From Ostrinia nubilalis (taxonomy: Eukaryota; Arthropoda; Insecta; Lepidoptera; Crambidae), in assembly GCF_963855985.1 (NCBI RefSeq), contig NC_087092.1, positions 14,074,001 to 14,138,000 on the forward strand: 64,000 bases of DNA, read 5' to 3'. This document shows, in pieces, positions 32,638 to 40,802 of this stretch (positions are counted from its first letter, which is position 1; the number at the start of each line of letters is the position of its first letter). The notes under the pieces were generated by a model, which was given only the letters and a program-made list of their open reading frames with translations, ran no database searches and was not told where the DNA came from. The position numbers were made by a program, and so were the translations under genes.

Positions 32638-32957
32638 CCTACCTACTAATATTACATAGTAGTGAGTATGGATCTTTGATACTCTTTCACGTAAAAACTA
32701 CTAAACGGATTTTTACAAACTTTACAGTAAATAATATTTTTATACATGAGAATAGCATATACTTAGCTTTTGCCCACGGCTTTGTCCGCGTAAAACTTTG
32801 TCTGTCACAGAAAAATTTTAAGAGCGCATTCCTGTTTATAAAACCAATCTCTTTACCAAATATCAAAATAAGTTTAATGGCTTAGGCGTGAAAGCGTAAC
32901 GTATCGACAGACATAAATAAAGTTACTATCGCATTTATTTATAATATTATTTAGTAG
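32638..32957. mobile_element. Two head-to-head Helitron fragments
   Basis: 32638-32760 reads in plus orientation (CCTACTAATATTACATAG, TACTCTTTCACGTAAAAAC). 32761-32957 reads in minus orientation (CTTAGCTTTTGCCCACGGC, then GTTACTATCGCATTTATTTA). They belong to the two short Helitron subfamilies seen elsewhere in the window. The retrotransposon inserted 16 bases beyond. Confidence 0.7.
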
Positions 32958-32978
32958 GGATACCTTATATTTTCTTCG

Positions 32979-33155
32979 TGAACAGAGTGATGCGGCAGGT
33001 ACAAAAGACACTTAACTTCAGTGATATTCTATTTATTGAGAAGATAATTTACAACCATGTGCACACACTTGAATGGTAGGAAAAAGAGACCATAGAGGGG
33101 CCATAGAGCATACAACGCTTCTGGGTTGCCAGATATCGTTATTACATTTTTACCA
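32979..33155 (-). repeat. 3' LTR (177 bp)
   Basis: Identical to the other LTR except that it lacks an AG dinucleotide in the CATAGAGGGGCC stretch. Such LTRs start as identical copies, so the insertion is young. Confidence 0.95.
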
Positions 33156-33172
33156 TACACCCGCCCCATTGA
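33156..33172 (-). other. Polypurine tract candidate
   Basis: Immediately upstream (minus strand) of the 3' LTR is AATGGGGCGGGTGTA, a G-rich tract in the position where plus-strand DNA synthesis is primed. Confidence 0.6.
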
Positions 33173-33677
33173 AATTACATTTCAATCTTCAAACAAAGAA
33201 GTTAAAGTTATTAACATTACAGCTTACATTTTGCAATATAATACTTAAGCAATGAAATACACCTACAAACAAGAAGAAAGTAAGTTAAGTTAGTTAAGAA
33301 ATGCACTTAACAAGAAAGAAATTAATTAAGGTAAGTAAGTTCAACAAACCTAAGCGCTCTTGGCGTCATACATAAGTACAAGCTCTTGGCATCATACAAA
33401 GTACACAACCATAAGGTGTCCTACGAGCTATAATAGCCTACCAGTTACATACCTACTTACTAGTAGTAAACAAGTTTTACTTATTGTAAATCCTTTAAAT
33501 ATAACAATGTAATTATGTATACAATATTTAGTTTAATACACAAGATAGTATACACTCATAGTGTAGAAACAAATCAAACTATGTTTTTAATCATGAAAGT
33601 TAAACAAATACATAATTAACCTTTTAACTTTTACAGTTTAGGCAGTAATTATAAAATTACATTTATCAGTTCTTAAG
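33173..33677 (-). other. 3' untranslated region of the retrotransposon
   Basis: AT-rich, no frame of note; lies between the integrase stop and the polypurine tract. No envelope-like frame. Confidence 0.6.
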
Positions 33678-35540
33678 TTAATTATTTTGCTCAATAGGCA
33701 ATGGGACAATTTTTGTAATAGGTCGAGAATACAAACCAGTTTTAGTTTTTACAACAACAGCTCGAATATGATTATCTTTACCTTTATATAATTCAACTAC
33801 ACAACCCAATGGCCAAGACATTGGTGGCTGATTATCATCCTTTAATAAAACAATAGTATTTAACATTAAATCTGGGTTTTCTTTGTACCATTTATACCTC
33901 ATTTGTAATGTATTTAAATAGTCAGTCTTCCAACGCTTCCAGAAGGTTTGCCGTAGCTTACATATTTGTTGATATACATCCAATCTATTATCAGGAAATT
34001 CTGTAAAATCACCCTCTGGAAACGAAGTCAGACTGCTCCCAATTAAAAAATGAGCTGGCGTGAGACACTGCTCATCACCATCCAAGTCTCTCAATGGAGT
34101 TATTGGTCGACTGTTTACAATAGCTTCAATTTGAGTTAAGAGAGTATACAAATGTTCATAACAAAGTACAGTGTGTCCTAACACTCTCTTTAAATGATGC
34201 TTTACAAGTTTTACAGAGCTTTCCCATAACCCGCCCCAATGAGCTGAATGAGGAATTATAAACCGCCATTCAATACCTTCTGAAATTACATAATTTGAAA
34301 CTTGTTCAAAATCGTTCTTAAACATGTTGAATAACTCATGAAGCTCATTTTTTGCCCCATGAAAAGTAGTACCATTATCACTGAATATATTAGCACATTT
34401 ACCTCGTCTAGAAATGAATCTACGCAATGCATTTAGAAATTCCTTAGTAGTGAGATTCGACACTAGTTCGATATGAATAGCTTTAGTACTCAAGCACACA
34501 AAAAGGCAAATATAACCTTTAGTTATAATAGGTTTCCTTATACGAGCAACTTTGACAGACAGCGGTCCAGCAAAATCTATGCCTGTGAACAGAAAGGGTC
34601 GAGAAGGAGTAATACGACATTTGGGTAGGTCAGCCATTATTTGTGAAGCAGTTTCTGCCTTAAACCTGTAACAACGTACACACTTGTGTATGAAATGACG
34701 CACAGAATTTCGAGCGTTTAGCGGCCACACAAATCTTCGTAAACTGGACAAAGTCGTCTGCGTTCCAGCATGCAACAACCTCTCATGCTCATACCTAATC
34801 AACAAGTCAGTGACATGACAACGTGCTGGCAGTAGCAATGGAAATTTTTGATCAACAGGGATATCAGCATAACGTAAGCGACCACCCACGCGCAACATTC
34901 CTTCGCCATCTGAAAATATGTTTAAAAACTTCAAAGACTTAGAACCTGAACCAAGTTCCGAGGAAACATTACCATTAGCATTTTTTTGAAAATGAGCATG
35001 CTGCACGCATTTGATGATACAACTTGATGCTTGATTAAGCTCCTTACTTGTGAGAAATTCAGTGATTTTAGATTTAGCATTTTTCATATTGTTAATAAAT
35101 CGACGTACATAAGCCATGACTCTAACCAATCGACTCCAAGACGAATATCTCTCAAATAATTCAAGAAAATCGTTTTTAGTCTCCTCAAAGGTAGGTAGTG
35201 CTACACTTGGCATGTCATTACAAGTGTCAACACCCACTGAGTCATCCTGAGAAAACACTTGAGGTGAATGAAACCAAGGTGAGTCACTTTGAAAAAGCCA
35301 GTTAGGTCCATTAAACCATAATTTGCAATTGGAAAGATCCTGTGGTTCCAAACCACGTGAAGCCATGTCAGCAGGGTTCTCTGAAGACTTTACATGAAAC
35401 CAATTGTCTTTAGGAGACAAATTTTGTATTTGGCCAACTCTATTCGATACAAAAACATCTCGTCTAGCGGGATCACTCTGTATCCAACACAGGGTAATCA
35501 CGGAGTCAGTCCAATAGAATGAGTTCTCAGAACTAATATT
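33678..35540 (-). CDS. BEL/Pao pol, 3' segment: RNase H end, integrase, DUF5641-like domain
   Basis: This is the downstream exon-less part of the polyprotein, cut off from the rest by the MITE at 35544. The frame is open from the MITE edge to the stop; the GTG at 35501 is internal and not a start. It begins in RNase H (YWTDS with the catalytic Asp, then VITLCWIQ). Residues numbered from 35501: a PADMASRG motif near 43-50, an integrase zinc-binding HHCC (H239, H244, C274, C277), catalytic D309 (GIDFAG), D375 (FSDNGTTF) and E427 (WGGLWESSV), then LTPAHFLIG and WPLG...RAVVV typical of the BEL/Pao C-terminal domain. Function in an intact element: removing the RNA template and joining the cDNA ends to host DNA in the nucleus. 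No premature stop is present, so this part looks intact. Confidence 0.95.
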   Translation of the reverse strand, partial: NISSENSFYWTDSVITLCWIQSDPARRDVFVSNRVGQIQNLSPKDNWFHVKSSENPADMASRGLEPQDLSNCKLWFNGPNWLFQSDSPWFHSPQVFSQDDSVGVDTCNDMPSVALPTFEETKNDFLELFERYSSWSRLVRVMAYVRRFINNMKNAKSKITEFLTSKELNQASSCIIKCVQHAHFQKNANGNVSSELGSGSKSLKFLNIFSDGEGMLRVGGRLRYADIPVDQKFPLLLPARCHVTDLLIRYEHERLLHAGTQTTLSSLRRFVWPLNARNSVRHFIHKCVRCYRFKAETASQIMADLPKCRITPSRPFLFTGIDFAGPLSVKVARIRKPIITKGYICLFVCLSTKAIHIELVSNLTTKEFLNALRRFISRRGKCANIFSDNGTTFHGAKNELHELFNMFKNDFEQVSNYVISEGIEWRFIIPHSAHWGGLWESSVKLVKHHLKRVLGHTVLCYEHLYTLLTQIEAIVNSRPITPLRDLDGDEQCLTPAHFLIGSSLTSFPEGDFTEFPDNRLDVYQQICKLRQTFWKRWKTDYLNTLQMRYKWYKENPDLMLNTIVLLKDDNQPPMSWPLGCVVELYKGKDNHIRAVVVKTKTGLYSRPITKIVPLPIEQNN

Positions 35541-35543
35541 TAA

Positions 35544-36501
35544 CCCTTAACTGGTATCGTAAATTGGACATACGTAACTGGTATCGTGGGGGCCGCGCGG
35601 CCCCCATACTATGTTTGCTTCTAGCAAGCATGTTTTACCTATATACTTGAATAAATGCTCATAAATGATATATATCAGGCCTGTTCTATGTAATCATTTA
35701 GTTTTTACTGTATTAAATCTTCTTACTTATATACTTCAAGACATTACATAATAGTAACAAATTTTTACGTAATATTTTTCTTACGTTACAAATGTCAATG
35801 TAACCTATTGTTTAGAAAGTTATAACCAAGAATATTATTATTTTAATTAATCTATAATAATGTGAACTTAATAATAAATAACGTTTTCATGTAATGTTTA
35901 ATAAAAATAATAAGCATTTTATAAAAATAAAAACATAAATATTATTTTGACTAACATTAGCAGATGTTAGTTGATTTTCAGACCACTTGTATTTATTTTT
36001 TCATAGTAGCTGGATTTACTAGGTCCTACAACATCTTCATTTTCACTCTTTGAAGAAAAAACTTGAAAATCAGAATCAATATCCTCATTATCGACCGAAT
36101 ATTGGTTATTGAGTCTTCACAATGACCTATAATTTTATTATCACTATATCCTTCTTCTGACATGCTACTAATCACTAATTTGGAATCAAAAACTTCGTTC
36201 TAGGTATCTTCTATTGTTTTATCACTTATAAGCCATCAATACTGGAAAAAAACCAAAAGACAAATAAAAATTGTCTTGAAAAAAAACTAACGTAACTGGT
36301 ATTGTGGGGGCCGCGCGGACCCCAACGCGTGCATATATTCGTCCTAGTGAATGATGCAGTGCTGAAACGCCTGCACCAGACGCGAGTAACGCCGAAATGA
36401 GAATACCAAAAATTTTGGCTGCCCACGATGTGTAGCTTCTTAGAAATCAAAGAAAACGTCATGCGTGGGGGCCGCGCGGCCCCCACGATACCAGTTAAGG
36501 G
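35544..36501. mobile_element. piggyBac-like MITE inserted in RNase H
   Basis: Ends CCCTTAACTGGTATCGT and its complement are 17-bp inverted repeats beginning CCC, as in piggyBac relatives. The left side abuts a TTAA (35540-35543), the obligatory piggyBac target; the right side reads TAGT, so the second TTAA is degraded or the event was imprecise. A GC-rich palindrome GGGGGCCGCGCGGCCCCC, preceded by a CTGGTATCG-like sequence, occurs near the left end (about 35585), again in altered form near 36306, and at the right end (about 36467). A degraded transposase N-terminus lies inside. It cuts the retrotransposon polyprotein between STVSKT and NISSENSFYW. Confidence 0.8.
35967..36163 (-). pseudogene. 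Degraded piggyBac transposase N-terminal fragment
   Basis: From an ATG at 36163 the minus strand reads MSEEGYSDNKIIGHCEDS, then after a one-base shift DNEDIDSDFQVFSSKSENED and VVGPSKSSYYEKI before a stop. The acidic, serine-rich composition with repeated ED/SD is like the poorly conserved N-terminus of piggyBac/PGBD transposases. No catalytic domain follows. This supports the view that the MITE is a deletion derivative of a piggyBac-like transposon. The identification rests on composition and position, so it is tentative. Confidence 0.5.
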
Positions 36502-37350
36502 TAGTCTTGGAAACAGTGCTCATAAGCTTAGCAAGCAACAGTGCAGCGCAAAGTTCTAACTTAGGCAGAGTGACAGGTTTGAGAGGAGCAACTCTTGTCT
36601 TCGCACATACTAAGTGAACTGTAGTTTTTTCAGGACAACTGCAGCGGATGTACACGACGCAGCCATACGCCTTCGTGGAGCTATCTGCGAAGCCATGAAG
36701 CTCAACCCTCTCTGCGTCAGTATTAACCATGAGACGAGGCACTGAAATGACATTTAAGCATTCAAGATTGGCACAAAAAAATTTCCATTTAGATAAAATA
36801 GCGTCAGGCACCTCAGAATCCCAGTCAACGTTTGCCTTCCAGATATCTTGCATTATCAACTTAACATAGACTGTAACTGGAGCAATAAAACCCAAGGGAT
36901 CATAGACCTTAGCAATATCAGACAAAATATTTCTTTTGGTATGACTAGTGGAAGTATATTTAGGTACCTCGACCTGAAATTTATCTGAGTTTGGCTCCCA
37001 CTTCAAACCTAGCGTTTTAATACAAGAATCTTCTTTATTGTCAAAGGAAAAATGACATTTTTCAAGTTTTTCAGGAGGAAATTGCGACATTAACATTGAG
37101 CTATTAGAGTACCATTTGTGCAATTCAAACCTTCCTTTAGCTAACAACTCTTGCAACTCATTTATGGTATTTAATGCAGAGGAAAGATCATTCTCGCCAT
37201 GCAAAATGTCATCAACGAAGGTACTTTGAAGTAATGCCTTAGAAGCAGATGGAAAATTATCACCTTCATCCTCAACCAATTTCACCAATGTCCGTGTAGC
37301 AAGGTAACTGGCTGATGCTGTTCCATATGTAACAGTATCCAGCTGAAGAC
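36502..37350 (-). pseudogene. BEL/Pao pol, middle segment: reverse transcriptase end and RNase H start
   Basis: After the frameshift the frame continues with LDTVTYGTASASYLATR, then the reverse transcriptase metal-binding FVDDIL (the family's YVDD-type box), GLKWEP, a KVYDPLGFIAPV motif characteristic of BEL/Pao and the start of RNase H (ELHGFADSSTKAYG, LPKLELCAALLLAK with the conserved Glu). It ends at STVSKT, where the piggyBac-like MITE begins; the open frame runs about 60 bases into the MITE before stopping. It is separated from the upstream frame by a single-base indel and would not be translated in continuity. Confidence 0.92.
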
Positions 37351-39866
37351 ACTGTAGGTATATCATGCGATGGATCATCTCTCCACAGGATGCGCTGAAG
37401 TGCTTGATACTGAGGTTTCACTCGAATTTGCCTGTACATTTTAGTTATATCAGACACAAAAACATAAACATAGGTACGAAATCTCAGAAGTATGGTAAAC
37501 ATGTCAGGTTGAACAACAGGACCCACAAGAAGTACATCATTTAAGCTCAAGCCCGTAGAAGTGGGTTGAGAACCATTGAATACAATCCTAAGCTTGGTAG
37601 TAGAGGAACTTTCCTTCAAGACAGCATGATGAGGCATGTAATATTCAATTTCATCACTTTTTTGTGGATTTATATGAACAAAGTGAGCATGGCCAAGTTT
37701 AAGAAATTCCTCAATAAAAGCTTTATTATAGGCCTTAAAAAAGTCAGAATTATTTTGGAATCTTTTCTCCAATGACATAAGACAACGAAAAGCAACATTG
37801 TAAGAATTAGTACCTAGTTTTGGTAGAAGTTCTTTGTTTATTGGCAAATCGACATGATACCTTCCTTCTTCATCCCTGGACACAGAATCAAGGTAGCTCT
37901 GTTCGCACCTTTTCTCCTGAAATGACAACATATTATCATTAGGCATTTCTTCTAATTGCCAAAATTTTTTAATGTCGTTATGTAGGACAGACAAATGACA
38001 TTGGCTTTTTAAACCTGAAACATGTTGACCTACCACAGACAATTCACCACAAAATACCCAACCAAATTCAGTATTTATTAATGTGGGCATATTTGGACCT
38101 AGATCGATCTTGCCTTCTCGAAGACATTTTGCAAAACATGAAACACCAAGAATCATATCAATGTCCTTAGACACATTGAAATTAGGGTCAGCTAAATGCA
38201 AATGCATGAGAGACGGCAGTGCCTCTTTAGACACATTGACCATTGGTAAAAGATCAGTAATAAAATCTAACACACCGAATTCTGAACAATATTTAAAATC
38301 AGAACAGTTAGAATAAACTGATAGTGCAACTTTATGCTTTATTTTACAAGTATGACCTCCCACCCCGGCCACAGTTTGACTAGCATCTTCAAAATTAACA
38401 CAGTCCAATTTATTAGCAAACGCAGAACTAATATAATTCTTTTGGCTACCTATGTCCAAAAGTACAGTGCAGTCATATCGCTTACCATCACTGTCACACA
38501 CATTCACTAATGCAGTGGGCAGAAGGGACACTTGACATACAGAGGTACTATTTTGTGTAACTATTGAAGATGTAATTACAACATTACTCGGGGAATTGAT
38601 GTGAGAATCATTTGAAGTAGAGCTACGGGCAGAAGTCTCATTACATGTCTGCGAATCAAGATGTAATAAGTGATGATGCTTTTGTAAACACTTTTTACAG
38701 ACAATATTGGATGTGCAATTGCTAGTACAATGTTTATCTGATAAACAAACAACACACAAATTAGTTTTGTTAACAAATGTCTGTCTGTCATTGGGACTCA
38801 ATTTAATGAATTTAAAACACTTGTAAGTTGAGTGATTTTTGTTGCAATACAAACAAGAAAATAACTTACCATTTGCACTTCTGCCGCTGCCAACCGTCAC
38901 ATGACTAGTGCTCTTTGCCGGAGGCACGACCTTTGTAGTGCTCACTGCTTCATCACGGCATAGCATATCTAATGCTTGGCAGCGCTGCTGTATAAAGTTA
39001 AGAAATTGTTGCAAACTAGGGAAATCACTGGAATCTCTATGCAATTCAAAGTCACGCAAAGAACTGTAATCAATTTTTGCTGACAAAATATGTATGAGAA
39101 TAATATCTTGCAAGTTTGAAATATTCAGTGATAATAGTGAGTTATAATACTGCATAAAATCATTTGTTAATTGCCTTAGTGTATAAGATTTACCATTGAC
39201 TTTATGTAAAGACAAAATGTGTTGCAAATGATAATTAGCTATAAGAACCTTATTGTCATATCTTGATGTAATCGCAGACCATGCCTTCACGTAGTTTTCG
39301 TTCGTACATTCCAAAGTCGTAACCAAAGAGGCAGCTTCGCCGACCAAACACGACTTCAAGTAATAGAACTTCTGCACGGGACTTAAATCTTCATTTCCGT
39401 GTACCATAGTGACGTATAAATCCTTGAACGACAGCCAGTCTCCATAACTTCCACTGAACTTGGGCTGCTTGGGCAACGATATCTTGGGAAGATTCGGTTT
39501 ATGCTGGTGCTCTTGCGTCGATCCGGAGTCACTCGCCGATGAGTTACAATGATGCTTCAGCGCCTCACGACGTTCACGAATGTCAGTTAGTATTCTTTGA
39601 CACCTTGACTCGATTTTCGATCCCTCAGCGGTCTCTGAAGTATCCATCGATTCCAAATTGAGATTGACGTCCTCCAATCTCGTAAAAAGACTGCTAATTC
39701 GTTCGGCGGCAACATCCAACATGGCGGTGGATTTTACGGTAGAAATGTCCCCCAGCTCATTTTCCACAAGTGATATGCGGCCTTTGATGTATCTTCTCAC
39801 ATTTATCAATTTTTGCTTGTCTTGATGAGCAAAATCACTGCTGGTATCCTCGCCGGTTAGGGGCAT
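37272..39866 (-). pseudogene. BEL/Pao gag, protease and N-terminal reverse transcriptase (frameshifted)
   Basis: The first ATG of the frame is at 39866 (MPLTGEDTSS); an in-frame TTG five codons earlier is unlikely as the start. Order from that ATG: coiled-coil-prone N-terminus (about 10-105), capsid-type DUF1759 region (about 125-300, PKFSGSYGDWLSFKDLY), zinc knuckles (about 338-400: CLYCNKNHSTYKC, CVVCLSDKHCTSNC, CKKC), aspartic protease of DUF1758 type (about 445-600) with the active-site loop reading LLDIGSQ where the family has DSG/DTG, then reverse transcriptase with LRIVFNGSQ and the first catalytic Asp in SDITKMYRQI (about 806). Near 37346-37352 a one-base indel shifts the frame and the remaining residues to 37272 are nonsense. 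Gag coats the genome, protease cuts the polyprotein, and reverse transcriptase copies it in cytoplasmic particles. Confidence 0.95.
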
Positions 39867-39981
39867 TTTGAAAGCACGCAATAAGTGGTATGCAATGCGT
39901 TAACGTCACCCCGGGCCGGCAGCACACAACACGAAAAAAAAAAACTGCTCCAAGTACAGATTCTCAGTACAGACTCCTGCA
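39867..39981 (-). other. 5' leader of the retrotransposon
   Basis: Short untranslated leader between the primer-binding site and gag ATG. It contains a run of T on the minus strand (39935-39944) and a GCCGGCCCGGGG patch that could fold. Confidence 0.6.
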
Positions 39982-39998
39982 TCCGGCTCGAAGGACCA
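39982..39998 (-). other. Primer-binding site for tRNA-Tyr
   Basis: The minus strand reads TGGTCCTTCGAGCCGGA directly after the 5' LTR with no spacer. This is complementary to the 3' end of animal tRNA-Tyr (TCCGGCTCGAAGGACCA) over 17 bases, as I remember that tRNA. Confidence 0.8.
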
Positions 39999-40177
39999 TG
40001 AACAGAGTGATGCGGCAGGTACAAAAGACACTTAACTTCAGTGATATTCTATTTATTGAGAAGATAATTTACAACCATGTGCACACACTTGAATGGTAGG
40101 AAAAAGAGACCATAGAGAGGGGCCATAGAGCATACAACGCTTCTGGGTTGCCAGATATCGTTATTACATTTTTACCA
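39999..40177 (-). repeat. 5' LTR (179 bp)
   Basis: TG...CA termini on both strands, and no base substitution relative to the 3' LTR. It would hold the promoter, but no TATA box could be assigned with confidence. Confidence 0.95.
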
Positions 40178-40189
40178 CTTCGTTAACAA

Positions 40190-40396
40190 AACCTTAAATT
40201 ATTTGGCATTCCGTCCTTCTTAAATGTTATAAAATATATGGGTAATGCTTGCCAGGGGGGACAACAGTCCTTAAATCATTGATTAAAAATCTAGTCCTGT
40301 TGTCTCCCCTAGCCAGGGGGGACAACAGGATTTCGAAATCCTGTTGGCTCCCCCAGGGGGGCCAAGCAGGGGGGACAACAGGACTGCACCATGTCC
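40190..40396 (-). repeat. Right arm of the TGTTGTCCCCCC inverted repeat
   Basis: The inverted copy of 32088-32300, ending ACAACAGGACTGCAC. Differences over the best 140 bp are a few single bases (for example TTTC versus TTTT in the small hairpin). Beyond that, similarity continues weakly to near 40190, close to the retrotransposon edge. Confidence 0.8.
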
Positions 40397-40699
40397 AATG
40401 ACCCTAAGCTACCCATCCTTATCACTCGCGCGTAATTATATTGCTGTCGCGACTTAATTAGATATTGAGGCTTTAGTACACAGCTCTTGTCTCAAATGTC
40501 AGTCACACCAAGCGAGCTCTGAAGCCCCAAAGCCTGAAACTATTTAGAATGTCAAAAAGAGCACTGAGAAGAGCAAGAGATGCAGACGCACTGGTAGTAT
40601 TTAATTAAATTTACAAAGATGAGGCGATTTTTTTCGACTTCATTGGCCAAATAATAACGATATAATTAGTATGACATTTTATTAATTTTGTAATGAATA

Positions 40700-40802
40700 T
40701 TTGTATGCTAAAATTCAGCTAAATGTGCAATGCTCAATTAAACTTAAAACACCTATGTATGTACCACATTTATTACAAGTAAATATATTCTATTCTATTC
40801 TA
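40700..40802 (+). repeat. Candidate LINE 3' end with (ATTCT)n tail
   Basis: ACAAGTAAATATATTCTATTC is followed by further TTCTA units. A short tandem tail after an AT-rich segment is typical of LINE 3' ends. No coding remnant was recognised upstream. Confidence 0.4.

Larger units (their letters stand above)
32979..40177 (-). mobile_element. BEL/Pao LTR retrotransposon, full-length, 7.2 kb
   Basis: Complete element on the minus strand. A perfect 5-bp duplication CTTCG (32974-32978 and 40178-40182) flanks LTRs that run TG...CA. In minus-strand order: 5' LTR, tRNA-Tyr primer-binding site, gag with DUF1759-type capsid region and zinc knuckles, DUF1758-type aspartic protease, reverse transcriptase, RNase H, integrase with HHCC and DDE motifs, DUF5641-type C-terminal domain, a polypurine-like tract and 3' LTR. 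There is no envelope gene. The gene order (protease and reverse transcriptase before integrase, single long polyprotein) and five-base duplication match BEL/Pao. It is inactive as read: one frameshift near 37346-37352 and a 958-bp MITE in RNase H (35544-36501). Confidence 0.97.

Noticed and set aside
38083..38316. Antisense frames over the retrotransposon (also 37566-37775)
   Set aside because: They are shadows of the well-supported minus-strand polyprotein.
32979..40177. Endogenous retrovirus with an envelope gene
   Set aside because: The integrase frame ends at 33678 and the remaining 0.5 kb before the 3' LTR has no envelope-like frame. BEL/Pao retrotransposon is sufficient.
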